From Arbacia lixula (Eukaryota; Echinodermata; Echinoidea; Arbacioida; Arbaciidae): DNA of 64,000 nt. Below are positions 1-13,042 of this stretch, in pieces. The number at the start of each line of letters is the position of its first letter. Within the stretch, counting starts at the first letter, position 1. The notes below the pieces were generated by a model that did not search any database, was not told where the DNA came from, and saw only the letters and a program-made list of their open reading frames with translations. The stretch lies in NCBI GenBank assembly GCA_963669155.1, contig OZ022596.1, positions 835,483 to 899,482 on the forward strand, given 5' to 3'. The position numbers and the translations under genes are program-made.

Positions 1-329
1 CAGAATGGCAACCAAGAACAGGAAAGCGAAGAAGTGGTCGAAAAAAGAGTAGGTGGATTGACGAAATATCATAATACACAAACACAGCAACATGGAACAG
101 AATGACTGCGAATAGAAGCGAATGGAAACTGATTGAGGAGGGCTTCATCCAACCTGATCCAACAATGGTTGAGCAATGCCTGATGATGAACTGGAGCATG
201 AACATACCTTCAACAAGTTGGCATGAAACACGTCGATGAGTCTCTTTTGCAGGAGTAAAATGCTATGGTTTATAAATACCGCAGTACTGTACATACTGTT
301 ATCGGACGTCCAGGTCTGAACAGAATAAT

Positions 330-364
<35 letters not shown>

Positions 365-525
365 AGAGAGAGAGAGAGAGAGGGATAGATAGAGAGGGGC
401 GAGGGAAATAGGGAGAGAAAGAGAGGGAGAGAGAGAGGATGAGAGAGAGAGAGAGAGAGAGGGGGGAGAGAGAGGAAGAGAAGGAGGGGGGGGGGAGGGA
501 GAGGGAGAGAGAGAGAGAGAGGGGG
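330..525. repeat. (GA)n microsatellite
   Basis: Runs of GA broken by short G-rich pieces. Long Leu/Ser frames read from it on the other strand are not genes. Confidence 0.9.
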
Positions 526-1146
526 TACATTATTACGTAAATAGAGAAATGAACGATAGAGTAACAGACAAAGAAAGAAATAGATTCAGGAAAAAAAAAT
601 GACTAAATGAAATAAGAGGAATAGAGAGGAAAGGGGGGGGGGGGGGGGAGACATATGCTACACACGTCAGCCGGTATTAAGCCCTCGTACTCGGACAAAA
701 TTGAAGCTGACACTTCGCCAATGTCACCCGCCAATGAATAGCGACAAAAAGGTCACGAGTAAGGACGTCGTCCATTCATTCATTCACGAGTTGGTCGTTA
801 TTTCTTTGTCACTCGTATCCATGCATTGGCAGAGCACCAAGCGATCACTTCGCTGCATTTGATAACAATTTGGCAATTGACTTGTTTATCATGTTGGTGA
901 ACAATAAAGCATAGATAAAGCATAGGTCTGTAAATATTGTTCATTTGTACATGTTTTTTTGGAATTCCGCAATAAAGATCGTGAGTGTCTCAATTTTCTA
1001 TTCACAACGGGTGCGACAGGAGTAATACACGCAAATCCTATTGAACAGCTTTTTGTTCGGCACGCTGAAGGTTGATATCGCAATGATTATGACCGACAGC
1101 ATGCCTTTGATTTGAAAACATATTGCTATGCAAGATTCCTCGATCT

Positions 1147-1321
1147 CTTACTGAAAATTGCGTACTCAAAAGTCAGAAGACATCACCCCAGTCTCCAAAT
1201 CTCTCTGTCTCCCCCCCCCCCTCTCTCTCTGTCCCTCTCTATCTCTCTCTCTGTCTCTCTCTATCTCTCTCTCTGTCCCCCCCTCTCTCTCTGTCCCTCT
1301 CTATCTCTCTCTCTCTCTGTC

Positions 1322-1363
<42 letters not shown>

Positions 1364-1470
1364 CCTCTCTATCTCTATCTCTCCCTCTCTGTCTCTCTAT
1401 CTCTCTCTTACTGAAAATTGCGTACTCAAAAGTCAGAAGACATCACCCCAGTCTCCAAATCTCTCTCTCT
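1147..1470 (+). repeat. 260-bp tandem duplication including a CT tract
   Basis: cttactgaaaattgcgtact and the following 45 bases recur exactly at 1147 and 1407. The spacer is a (CT)n-rich tract, so a whole block was copied. Confidence 0.8.
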
Positions 1471-1667
1471 GTCCCCCCTCTCTCTCTGTCCCTCTCTATC
1501 TCTCTCTCTGTCTCTCTCTATCTCTCTCTGTCCCCCCTCTCTCTCTGTCCCTCTGTCTCTCTGTCTCTCTGCCCCCCCCCCTCTCTCTCTCTCCCCCTGT
1601 CCCTCTCTCTCTCTCTCTCTCTCTCTGTCCCCCCCCCCCCCTCTCTCTCTCTCTCTCTATCCCTACC
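1196..1667. repeat. (CT)n microsatellite
   Basis: CT repeats with interspersed GTCCC and poly-C pieces. Three overlapping open frames here reflect composition only. Confidence 0.9.
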
Positions 1668-1734
1668 GTATACAGTGCTTAGTGACACTGTATTAAGCGC
1701 TATATAAATGTTGTTACTACTGTGTCACATATAA

Positions 1735-1875
1735 ATACGTCATCCAGGCTGTTGAGCATTTATCATGTTTATAATCGAAACTTTACATTGAAGGGGTCTG
1801 GATGCAGTACACTTAACATTCTCGATTCATTCTGTTTTCCCTATGTTGGCCGAACTGAGAAAAGAGGAAAATGGT
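1735..1875 (+). repeat. Dispersed repeat N, copy 1
   Basis: Carries ccaggctgttgagcattt, ggggtctggatgcagtacac and cgaactgagaaaagagg, also found in order at 46795-46935 and in part at 17335-17460. Confidence 0.55.
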
Positions 1876-2699
1876 AAAGGTAGTTAAGAATATAACCATA
1901 GTTTTAAGCCTTTTTATCAGGCGCAAAACGGACTGAGAAAAGAGGGGAATTATAATGTGATTAGTCGTGCAAGACTTGATTTTCCACTTTGGAATAAAAG
2001 TATTTAACTGCCTGGAAACGAGACCATCACAAACATGTTATTTTTTTTCTCCTCCAGCGTTTTTGCGCAAACAAGTTTTTATCATTGTGAGTAGTCATGT
2101 TACCCCTTTGTCAGTACAGGAGGCATATTATTCTTAGATTTAGATACTGTGATACAATACATTGTTTGATGTGGAAGGTATTTCAATAAAGAAAAAAACT
2201 TGGCACTCGGTGAAGTGCTAGTATGTGCATGATAAGCATGAAACGACACGCAATTTTCACCGTCGCCGTACGTGTTAAAAATGTCACAGGTAGCTTATTC
2301 GCTTATTCGCCTAGAGAAAATTTAGAGGGCAAATCTTCCGCGCAATGTTTTGTTTCAACCTGAAATTGAGTCTATTGGCTTAAATTGTCTGTTGAATGTA
2401 ACTACATGTATTGCAATGCTCTGGAACAATAATGAACAATTTTTAACTTGTAAGGACAAATTCGCACAAAGGCCTTCAACTGATTTTATGTAAATGTGTT
2501 TTTCCACGAAGATGTTATGTTTGGTACGCTTTAGGGACTTTCCCGATTGTGATTACAGGTGAGTAGCCTAACAAAGACACAAAACAAGATGATTTAAAAC
2601 TAAAACACATAATTCAGATTGGAACATGATTAAGAATAATCAGGTTATCCATGGGCAAGTCAATATGAACAAAGCTTTTTGTTTTGCAGACAACTATGA

Positions 2700-3280
2700 C
2701 AAGACCGTAGTTCACAAATCCCATGATCGGATTGTGAAATTCTAGCTATCGGACAATCATATCGATCAAAGTGTCGTCGGCGTTTTTATGTGTAATTTGG
2801 TTGTATGCGACAACGGACAAGTACAACGTTGTGACATTCACAAATCCCATGACCGAATTGTGGCTATCGGAGAGTCATGTCGATCAGAGTGTCGTCTGTG
2901 ATGGCATGTACGTTGCCGTGGTGATATACGCAATGATATGTCTATTGTTAGTATGCGACATGTACAACTGAACACAATAACACAAAAGTCGGTTGATATA
3001 TAAAAAAGTATTATTGCTTTTATTTGATCCAGTTTGTCTTAAAGCTTCATGAATCAACAATAATTGTAAGACACGTGTCAAACGATTTTGTGTGGAATCC
3101 CTGTGTTCCCAAGGCGTGACAAGAGAAATTCTTAGGCCTATAAAAAACCTAAACACAATAATAACACAATGTGTATGTCGGTAGACATAAAAAATATATT
3201 CAATTTTATTTGATCCAGTTTGTCTTGAAGCCTCATGAATCCGCATTTGTGACACACATGTCAAACAATTCAGGATGGTG
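2700..3280 (+). repeat. Two short tandem duplications
   Basis: cacaaatcccatga(t/c)cg with tatcgga, cat and tcgatca(a/g)agtgtcgtc occurs at about 2713 and 2840. Next to it, tgatccagtttgtctt with catgaatc and tgtcaaac occurs at about 3025 and 3211. Confidence 0.6.
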
Positions 3281-3606
3281 TTTCACCAAGCTGTTCGTAA
3301 GCTAATAAAGACTTTAAGCACGACTGGTTACCCTCTCTTGTGCTAAATCAGATACCCTAAAATGTTCCTGTGTTACCATAGTGGGAGTTAGTTTTCAACA
3401 ATCCTAATCATATTTGACAAATCAAAAACTTTGTATTCAGACGCCTGTTAATGAGTAATAATCAACAGCAGATTTAAACGTTAGCTCATGGGAATCAAAA
3501 TCATTGAGAATCCGAATATTAAAGCACAAGAAACGATCACCAGTCGTGCGCAATGTCGTTCTTAGCTTCCTAACAGCTTGTGGACAACCCCCCCCCCCCC
3601 CCCCCT

Positions 3607-3724
3607 CCTGGGGGCATTTCATCAAAGGACTTGCTCTCGGCCAATAAGATGCAAGCATTTCAGTAGCTTATAACAGTTTGTCGGATAAAACGTCCAACAA
3701 GTCCTTTGATGAAATGCCCCCAGG
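3607..3724. mobile_element. Short MITE with perfect 26-bp inverted termini
   Basis: The ends CCTGGGGGCATTTCATC... and ...GATGAAATGCCCCCAGG are exact inverse copies over 26 bp, with about 66 bp between. Perfect ends imply a fairly recent insertion. A poly-C run abuts the left end. Confidence 0.8.
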
Positions 3725-3919
3725 TATACATGTTTTGTGGTCTGTTGATATCGACACCACTAACAATGCGGGATTCCTGCTACCGTGTCTTTAAGGCGCA
3801 AATACAGAAATTCTAAAGTTACGTGCACCTGTCCAATAACTGCGGCGTTTTCAATATGCGAATATGCTTTTATATTCGTCGAATGTTATCAAATATGTTA
3901 TTATAACTTAACCCTAGCC

Positions 3920-4081
3920 TGGGCCCGTTGCATCAAACTTACCAGTAGTGGTAACTATTTTCATTAATGTAACTACCATAGTAATATCGTTTGACAGCCA
4001 ATGAAATACAAGGTTTCCATAGAAGTCATTGGTAACAAAGTTATCATCAATTGTAAGTTTAATGCAGCAGGACAGGGCCCA
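3920..4081. mobile_element. MITE family A, copy 1
   Basis: A self-complementary element of about 160 bp starting gggcccgttgcatcaaactt and ending in gggccc. The inner part has the family's gccaatgaaatacaaggttt segment. This is a diverged copy. Confidence 0.75.
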
Positions 4082-4084
4082 CAG

Positions 4085-6240
4085 CCGTTCACTGAGACTT
4101 GTGTTATACAGTTTGATCCTTCACACAATATGATTTCTCGGTCATATTTAACCCGCTCGACTGCACAGAAAGATCGTTATAACAGCAATTGCTTTATCCC
4201 TCCGCTGCGTGTATTAATGCATGCATGCAGTGGTGCATCCAACACACGATTCTAATATTGCATACACCGCAGTGGTATCCATATACACTACCCTTTTCGT
4301 TTATTGTTGTTAGAAAAACAGTCGTTCATATATTTGATAATAGGCACAGCATAAAAAAAAAGTTATTTCAGTTCTTGAAATAGCGTAGATTTTAAGGCAC
4401 TTTTCACAAAAGGTTATCATGGTAATACTAACACTTTCTGCGCCATTGAGGAATTTTCTTCATCGATAACACACACCATTCCCATAGGATAGCATGAAGT
4501 TTGGTAGAGAAGGAGTAAGCATCACATTTGCCAGTCAAAATGCTGATCTATCCGTATACATTGCAGAAAGAACACACGTGGCGCATATTCAAGAATCAAT
4601 AAGCTTACAACTCACACTGGTCAGCCTATAAACCACAATCGTGGTCCGTCATCGCGAAACCATCTCCACCGCGTGTAAAATCGATCTTTATATTTGGTAA
4701 TGTTTTTGCAGCTGCTTGATAAGTAATTTTGAGAAGTCAGCGTTGCCGTCGTATCAAACTGACCTTTTTCATTTGTGATACCACTGTAGAATTAATATAG
4801 AAATGGGGATGTGTGCGTTGGTTTAAGGGACTGGTGTTCCTTATTCCACTGCTTATGCCCGAGGGCCTGTGTATCCGAAAATTCAACGGGATTTGCTGAT
4901 CCGAAAAAAGAAAAAGTGTTTCTCAATCCCACAATGAGAAAATGTCGCTAATTCGAAAATGGAATAACTTCTCTGTCAGACCCTGTACTGGGAATGTGTT
5001 ATATAACAGTGTGAAAATGACTTAATTGCGCATAAAGAGTTCATTAATAAACCTAAGTACAAAACAAGTGTATAAATATCACCTCCGACATTCTGTCGTG
5101 GTTTCCTGCAGCCTATCGAGAAGAAAAATAGAACTAAGTCTAGATACTAGGCTATTAATCCTGTAGATGGATTGTGTATCGTGTAAGTGCGAGGTAATAT
5201 CTATAATCATTGAATATTCATCGTATTCACCATCATGTGCATTCATAATCATACATATTCATTTATATTCATACATTTTCACATGTAACAATATCATGAA
5301 GGTCGGCAAGGAATAATTAAGTGTCTTAGACACCTTACACTTTTTAACACAATTATGGAAGTATCAAAATATAATACGTATATACTATAAAAATGAATAA
5401 ATGAATACATCTACACCAACCAAGTATAACATAATTTTTAATCTACGTAAATCATTGTATATCATAAGGACGAATACGCCTAAATGTTTGAAACAAATAT
5501 TGCAGAATATTGCAAATAGAGTCCATCACATACATTCCTACCCAAACGACAACCAGACCTTCACCACGAAAGTAAACAAGAATAATAATAAAGTCTATAA
5601 AAATTTTTAGTACTTCTTATGGTTCTGTCAAACAGTACACGATACAAAAAGGCAAATATTTCATCTTTGCGTATAAAATTGAAAGAACGAATGATTTGAA
5701 GTCGATACAATGTTAAGACAAAATTGTAAAATTATACTTGGGGTTAAAACAAACGTTTGACACCTTTAAAAAATCAAAAATAAGTTGCAACTTCATTCAG
5801 GCTACAATTGACACGTCATAAAGTTAGAGGATGTCAAATATCTTAGAAGCGGTTTTTTTTTTTACAATTTTATTGATCAGTTTTCTTATAATAATTCGTT
5901 AAATATTTAATAAGATTATACATTTTTGAAAATTTGGTTCTAAAAAAAAAAAAAAAAAAAATCTGTACTTTATGCTTAATTTAGTACACAACGATGGTCA
6001 CTGTGAATCACACTTGTCAACCCATGCAGTTTCTTTTTGGCAGAAGCATCATTGATGTTAGTAGCTAGTGGAATAACAGGCGTAATGCACAATTATCAAT
6101 GTTGTGTTCTGAATCAATTACCTAATACATACACAATGTTAAGTTCCAATTTTGTCCGAAAGTGAAGGGTAAAATAAAAAACGATAACTTAATGTCATCA
6201 AATCTGCTTCGAAACATTTGACATTTTGCAAACTTCAGCT
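4085..6240. other. Intergenic DNA without recognised content
   Basis: AT-rich sequence downstream of the fucosyltransferase gene. Open frames of 60-84 codons have no recognisable features. A homopolymer A run is at about 5942-5960. Confidence 0.5.
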
Positions 6241-6263
6241 TAATTCGATTTACAACTGATTTT

Positions 6264-6269
6264 TTTATT
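6264..6269 (-). promoter_or_regulatory. Possible polyadenylation signal of the fucosyltransferase gene
   Basis: AATAAA on the minus strand lies about 135 bases after the fucosyltransferase stop codon. The surroundings are AT-rich, so a chance match is possible. Confidence 0.3.
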
Positions 6270-6402
6270 ATTTTTCAAATGTGTCAATCTTATTTTTAAA
6301 CACCCAATAGTAAAACGTTTCTTGATTAACTCCCGCAGGCAGTCATCACCATTCATTACGCTATATTTAAAACCATTCTTTAAAAGCATTCTCCTCTTCA
6401 CC

Positions 6403-6913
6403 TCAAAATGGTATTTCGCCCCTTCGTTTGCACGAGTCGTTCCACCAGACTTTCCAGTCCTTTTGTAGTGGAGGACGGAAGGTTCCGGACGCCACCGCAC
6501 GTGCGTCCGTCTCCAATCGATCGCCAAGCTCACAGATAATGCCTGGGCCTGTCCCGTACGGCTTCAAAGACCCCTGTTTCTTCCATTCAAAGTATCGGTT
6601 GTACAAAGCGTCATCCGCGTCTACCTTCTTTAGATAGTTCGCTAGCTCGATGGTGTTGTTGAAGTCCTGGATGTGGATAAAAGAATTTGGCGGAGCGACT
6701 TTCTCGTAGTCGCTTCGGGGCGGTCCGTAGACGATCGGAACGATGCCACGGACTAAGGCCTGAATCCAGAACTTTTCGGTGATGTAGTCGGTGCACTCAC
6801 TGTTCTCAAGAGAGAGAATGAACTTATATTGGAGGAGAGTCTTGTCGCAAACGTCAGACCCGGGACGACAGGTTAGGTTTCCACATCTCCCGTACATGTC
6901 CACTGGGGCGTGT
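6403..6913 (-). CDS. Alpha-1,3-fucosyltransferase (GT10), coding exon 2 of 2
   Basis: This exon encodes residues 293-462 and holds the donor-binding half of the GT10 catalytic domain. The pyrimidine-rich acceptor ctttctctccttag lies directly upstream, and the first base completes Arg293. HAPVDMYGRCG (294-304) corresponds to the usual VDVYGKCG block. The family signature YKFILSLENS plus DYITEKFW spans 322-342, followed by PPNSFIHIQDF (367-377) and YFEWKK (400-405). Sequons occur at N305, N378 and N451. The C-terminus KRRGEIPF-stop is close to the normal family end, so the enzyme looks complete and functional. A second open frame over the same bases (6240-6533) is a shadow. The intron to exon 1 is about 6.4 kb and full of repeats. 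Confidence 0.9.
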
Positions 6914-7039
6914 CTAAGGAGAGAAAGGTTGGACAGATACAATCAAAATGATCGGTAAGATAGGTTGCCAACTTGATGTTGCCAACCAAGGTTAGTTTGC
7001 CAGAGAATTTCACAGTTGTACACGAATACATCGGGGCGA

Positions 7040-7990
7040 AAGGACCGTTTCCAGTCTAGAGTTACATAATTCTAGATTATGAATTCAAACAGAGAGAACA
7101 GATTAGGTTAGGTTGATGTGTCTCGGGATTAAAGAATTCGAGATGATCAGTTCAAAGAGACAGACCAGTGTAAACCAGTTTGGTCAGCTTGATATTCCTG
7201 AGGATGACAACAACATGCTAGAGGATAAGTTAAAAAAAGGGTACTTTTACCAGTTAGTCAATGTCGGTTTGTCTGAAGACTGCAACATTCTAGGTGGTTA
7301 ATTTAAAGAGAGGTAACATTTGTCAGTCAGTCAAAGTTGATTTGGATAAGGACTTCAAAATTCTAAATGATAGTTCAGAGAAACAGAACCGTTACGATTT
7401 GCCTGAAGACTACAACATACTAGAAAATTAATTCACAGTTACCAGTTATATTATATTGATATTCGCAAGGATGGCACCATTCTAAATAATTGATTCAAAG
7501 AAAGAGAACGCTTACTAGTTAGTCAAGGTCGATTTGGGTGAAGACCAAAACATTCTAGATAATTAATTAAAAGAGAGATAACAGTTACCAGTAAGTCAAA
7601 GTTGATTTGTCTGAAGACTAGATAATGAATTAAAAGAGGGAGAACAATTACTACATGTAGTTAGTCAATGTCGATGTATCTGAAGAGCACAACATTTTAG
7701 ATGGTTAGTTCAAAGAGAGAGAACAGTTACCAGTTAGTCACTGTCGATTTGTCCGAAGACTAGTACAACCTACGAGATGATCAATTAAAAAGGAGAGAAC
7801 AATTAACACCTGGTTGATGCGCCAGAGGATTACAACATTCTAGATGATGAATTCAAGGAGAGATATTAAGTTGTTATCTAGGTTAAGCTGATATGCCCGA
7901 GGTTAACAACAGTAACCAGTTATTCAATGCTGATTTACATGAATATTAAAATATTTTAGACAATTGCTTCAAGGAGAAAGAGAGAACAGT
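7040..7990. repeat. Minisatellite of about 71-bp units in the fucosyltransferase intron
   Basis: Around thirteen diverged tandem units share a core like gaagactacaacattctag, then gattcaaagagagagaacag, then ttaccagttagtcaa. Core positions near 7213, 7287, 7358, 7418, 7479, 7550, 7692 and 7838 give a spacing of 60-74 bp. Units differ by many substitutions and small gaps, so the array is old. It lies wholly inside the single coding intron. Confidence 0.8.
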
Positions 7991-8939
7991 TAGGATGTGT
8001 AATTACAATATGTATTACAATATGAACGATACATTTAAAGTGACAGAACAGTTAAACTAAGGAGCACTTGTGTGTGTACTACAAACATTTTGATTTATTA
8101 AATACAGAGGAGGGTGCATGTTATAGTTTCGTGACGTTCATCGGCCCGTTGATTACAATATTCTTAAATTCCGAAAAATGACAAAATTAAAAGAAGCAAG
8201 CATCGTACAATGATTGATTTGTTTTTCCTGTCGTTGTGGTTGAGCCACCAATATCGTATGCCAATGAAACATCCTCACATCAATAATCCATGCCAATATC
8301 ACACCCAATGACAACTTCAATGTACATTAACTCGCTTGTTCGGGCATGTGAACAGCACAACACCTTTAACTCCTTCCACCACAGAAAAATTTGTCTGTAT
8401 TGCATATGAACGAAATACATCAGGAAACGTGCGGGAGCGGTACTAGAAAAGTTAACTCTTCTAACGCAAATTGCGGCCACGAAACAAAAATAATGTCGCC
8501 AGATTTTAATTTGAATTTCATTCGAGTTTGTGCTTGATTTGATTCGTGGGTGCCAGGTATGTACATTTTTACCAATAATGCACCCAAATCTCTTACAGCA
8601 GGATTCTATCAGGCAGATAATGGATTAACTACTAACCTTATCATTTCAACTTCATAACTTTCTGCATATACATCTTATACATCGTTGATATCTTTCGCAT
8701 CAGACGATGCCAGCAGAAAGTGATTTATGACCGGTGTTGGAAACTCGATCAACTAATAAAGATATCTATGTTTTGTCCGGTCTCTGTGCATTTGTCTTGG
8801 CAATTATTCCAAAAGTCGCTTTTGTCGACGGGTCATATATATTTGCCTGTAAATACACTATCATGTAAAGCCCTGCCTCGTCCTGTCCTGTATGAGTATT
8901 TATGTACAGTGTTGAAGAGTAACGGCACATACGGAAGTT

Positions 8940-9365
8940 ATTAAAGATAAAGTCCACCCTGGAATTTAGTTGGTTTAAATGAAAGTAGGAATATGAAACA
9001 AACATATAAGTGGATGATATACAATTTACGATTTTTCTTAAAATTTTGTGACGTCGCGTGCGAGATGCTTTCCCATACGTTGTGTACTAGATTGTGTTGA
9101 ATGTCTTTTCGCGAAAGGATATGCATGAATCTAGCTGTGCACTTGACAAATCATCAGACATGTTTTTACACACATAGTCACATAGATGCATTCCTTCATC
9201 AAAAACAGAAAGAGAGCAAATTGTGTAACCATACAACACAAAACATCGGGAGAGCACTTGACGCGTGACGTCACAAACTTAACATTTTAGAAGGCCGTAA
9301 TTTATTTATCCTTTGACGGATTTTCGCCAAACCTTAACTAACACAATTTCTTCGTATTTCTGCGG
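8940..9365. mobile_element. MITE family C, copy 1
   Basis: Long inverted arms run from aaagtccaccctggaattta to the region of tcctttgacggattttcgcc. Inner marks are gtgacgtcgcgtgcgagatg and its inverse gagcacttgacgcgtgacgt. Diverged copy in the fucosyltransferase intron. Confidence 0.65.
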
Positions 9366-9494
9366 ACACTGGCCTGATAGACAATGTCGAACGAGCAAAC
9401 CTCTCGCTTGACAAATGCATAACATTTCTCCATAATTTACCACCTATATAGAAAAATCATCCTATGATGCAACGGACAGCTACATCCGGGGTTT

Positions 9495-9556
9495 ATCTGT
9501 AGTCATGTCCGCTTCCGGTGTAGTGTACTTGTGCATAAGACCGGAAGTGGACATGG
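9495..9556. repeat. Short hairpin
   Basis: catgtccgcttccggt pairs with accggaagtggacatg over 16 bp. A related half, gataccggaagtggacatga, is found at about 12490. Confidence 0.6.
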
Positions 9557-9867
9557 CTGCATAACTGTGCGGTGCATTACAACTTTCTTCCATGTGTGGT
9601 AGAAAGAACTTGCCGCTTATACACGAGTATCAAACAATTACATGCGCTGGGATGTCGTGCAATTGGTCCATGGCAGAAACATGACCACTTGCCACCCTTA
9701 TTGAATTTCAGACTAAAGAACATGAAATTACATGAACTGAACCTATCCCAAACCAAATATTGCTCCATTGGGTTAGGCCGTATTGAGTTTGTGATGCAAA
9801 AACCGTGATCATGCCATCTATTTATGTGTCTGACTTTATTAGTACTAGGCCTACTAGTCAATACTTC

Positions 9868-10110
9868 CCTACTTTGACAAAAGGAGGCAAGTTACAAATT
9901 ACTCATATTTGGGTTACTGGCAGATTGGACCCAGCACTCCCTACATACAGGCAAAATCGGGAGAACAAATATTAATCTTCCTGATAGATACTCAATCTGA
10001 CATGATGTGATGTTTCACTAATGCCAGTGCAAGTGACAGACACAGTTTGCTCGTTCACAAGAAAAGTCTCTTTTGTCAGTTGGTTCTTTTTGTCAGTTCA
10101 ACTAGGGCAG
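9868..10110 (+). mobile_element. MITE family L, copy 1
   Basis: Starts ctactttgacaaaaggaggc and ends near tttgtcagttcaactagggcag. Inner marks are tccctacatacaggcaaaa and gacatgatgtgatgt. Its ends are inverted (tctgacaaaaggaagcaa type). Confidence 0.7.
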
Positions 10111-13042
10111 AATATTGGTACACAGAAATGTGAGAATGGCGACAGAGTTTACACTAGTCCGACTACCCTGCCAAAAACAAAGGAAAAGGAAAAGGAAAAA
10201 ATGTATGGCGATATTCTACAAACAATCAATATAATTTACATAAGGACCGTTTTCTTTATAACTATTAGGTGCAACTTGAGAGGTTCCATTCTTGCACCCA
10301 CCCAGCCAACAAACAAAGGAAAGGAAGTAGGATGATGTGTGGCAATATACTACAAACAATAACTGTTGAGTGCAACACACGATTTTCCCTATAGCATGGT
10401 GCATACAATGTCAGTGTTACGCAAAGTTTTACTATTGGGAGGTTTCCGAATAGAATCGATTGTGTCGATGAGCAGCTGTCTAGAATCGATCTTGAAGATG
10501 GCTCTTCTTGATATTACATTGTGACTTTCCCTGTGAGCCTTAAATCTTCTGATTACCTATTTTTCTTTCTCATATCTTCCTCGGCGTGCATTCGTCGTTC
10601 ATCTTCGTTTCCTCTGAGGGAATACATCATAATTAATCTTAGTCTAACTCAGGAAGTTTAGCAGTATTAATCCTTTATTAATCTATTATTAATCTATTAA
10701 TTCATTCATCGATATGTCAGTGAGACCAAACGCACTACTTATCTTAATTCAGGCGGAAACCTCATCCATGCATCTCCATATTACATGTGTGATTGTAACT
10801 ATGACCATGTTTATTAGTATCACTATAAAATTTACAATACTTGTTATGTGAAATTGGGAACTTGTACCTTGAGTGAAAGAATGAATTATAGTCATATACA
10901 CCACGTTTATAATAACCAAGTTCCATACTGCGATATCTTAAGTGCATCATCATCAATTGGTAGAATGAGCTTTACTACGGGTAATTTTCCCAAAGTCGCA
11001 GGAATATTGCAATGTAAGAGCAAACGAAGAACGTTTCTTTTCTATGAAACAATAGCGCTCAAAATACTAGCTTTCCCATACGAATCTCCGCCGGGGAGGG
11101 GGGGGGGGGGGGGGGGGAGGGGGGGGGTCAATGCACGAAATCAGTATCTAGAATTTTCAGGGTCTGAAGCTAATCTCATAAACTACGCGTATTTTGGCTC
11201 ATATTCTTTTTGTTACAATAAAACAGATTCATTGACAGGCTTGTATAGAGTATCGAAGTGTGACGTAATTTGAGCATTATTAGCAAGACAACTAGTTCCA
11301 AACAATACGGATAGAGCAAGCATCGGTGATCACAACGGGGACTGTAATTGGGAATGCCCGACACTAGCCCGATAGACAATATCGGACCGCTAAACCTCTG
11401 GCTGGAGTGAGTGTGTTTAGAGCCAATTGTCTTGACAACATGCTCATATGATGACACCACTTCGGTACTCGATTTCTTTATGTTTTAGTAGTGATTTACC
11501 CCAGAGAGTGAGCGAAGGCTCTTTTCAGAGTTTTTCCCAGGAGAAGCAGTTTTTAAACTCTTTACGTGACATATATGTATATATCTACTAGTCATGTATA
11601 CAACTCCCATAGAGCAAATTTTTGTTTGGCACAGAAATGGTTGGACTATTACGTGGTGTACCATAAGACTTACAGTATACTCCTCCACATTCAAGAAACT
11701 CCCCTCAAGGACATATCAGTTTCCATGATATTATTTGAATATGTCTATGTATACCTCTTCAAACATTGATAATCAAACCAATACAGTGTATTCAATTTAT
11801 GCAATTGCCTCTGTAATATATAAATAACCGTAATGGTAATAACTGCAACATAACGTAAATAACCTTAACCCAATTCAGCTTTCGGGCTCCGATGTCTGAT
11901 TTTTAATAGAAACTTATCAATTCAAATTCATTTCAATAATGTGTTAATTTGTTGTGAATTATATTTTGTATTCGTCGTTCTTCTTGCCTTAATACTGTAT
12001 TTTCCCCCTTTTAGTTTTTCTTACCTCCTTTCACCTTCTCTGAAATAAAACTGTAAGTTAATTTTGTGCCTGTCTAATTCATATATGCCTCAATGCACCG
12101 TCACTTGTTACATTGTAAATTCGTTTGTAACTCAGCGTCCGAGCTGCGATGATTACTGTTTCAATAGATATACCATTGTCATTTAAAAGTAACGCTAAGA
12201 AGTAATTTGTGTCAACAAGGGTTTTCCCGTGTATAAAACTCACTATTTCACTTGGGTAGCACATTTGTGCATCCAGTAAGGATTATTGGAATGTCAATTG
12301 TGACTCAAATACATAATTAAACACTACCAGCATATAAAATAGCAAGACGATTAAAAGGAGACCAAAGTCATTATCATTATGAGGATATCATCATAAAGAA
12401 AAGTCGTCCCATGATGCACCATGTATCCACATACAGGTTACATTCGTTGTTTAGTCAAGCTCGCTGCCGGTCTAGTGCGCTAGCGCGTGATACCGGAAGT
12501 GGACATGACTGGAGGAGAAAATCCGTATGTCACTTCGTGGTGCCAAAATTAATATGCGATGACATTACCCTATTTTCGATATGGGGAATTCACTATGAAG
12601 GACGACATTCCACGAATCTATCACGTAGACAAACTGTATCACATGACCAGTATACCCAAGGAGCCTATGCTAAAGTACGTATAGATAATGTAAAGAGAAT
12701 TTCGGGAGTTTACTCCATTGAATCTATGAAACGTCTCGATCGTTTGAGATATAACTTCTACACGTTCCGCTTTCTAGAAACAAAATCAAACATAAACAAA
12801 AATCGTTGTCAGAGTACAGGCGTATTACACTTGTGGAATAGAGGGCTTTGAGTGTAGGAAGTTCTATTTGTTTGCCTGTAATTAACATGATTAATGTACA
12901 GTTAAGATTAGCAGAGTTTACTGAAATGACAGATGTTGTTAATCCTATGAGTTTTAGACACAGTGAACCTCTATATGTGATCATGGTGTTTGTGTATCAT
13001 TGGTGTGCGCATATAATTTAAAATCATGGGTTAAGTTGAAAA
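10111..13042. other. Fucosyltransferase intron, repeat-derived and unassigned sequence
   Basis: Apart from MITE B at 11244-11471 and a poly-G tract at 11096-11128, I see no features. Frames at 10848-11273 and 12411-12851 lack domains and cross repeats. Confidence 0.5.
11244..11471. mobile_element. MITE family B, copy 1
   Basis: Ends tagagtatcgaagtgtgacg and ...caccacttcggtactcga are inverted. The inner part has ttgtcaagacaa-like and tgtcttgacaacatgctcat segments shared with copies 2 and 3. It is in the fucosyltransferase intron. Confidence 0.75.

Noticed and set aside
1112-1707. Overlapping Leu/Ser-rich frames up to 194 codons
   Set aside because: Pure (CT)n translation in three frames.
4001-4255. 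84-codon frame
   Set aside because: Its first part is MITE A copy 1 and the rest has no features. Similar short frames in the copies at 51470-51793, 52219-52503 and 63097-63776 are rejected for the same reason.
6240-6533. 97-codon minus-strand frame overlapping the fucosyltransferase end
   Set aside because: Out of frame with the GT10 signature, which clearly marks the other frame as coding.
7040-7990. CRISPR array
   Set aside because: Units are about 71 bp, diverged along their whole length, with no constant repeat/variable spacer pattern, and the DNA is animal intron.
12411-12851. 146-codon plus-strand frame
   Set aside because: No recognisable domain; it runs over a repeated cggaagtggacatg segment and lies inside the fucosyltransferase intron.
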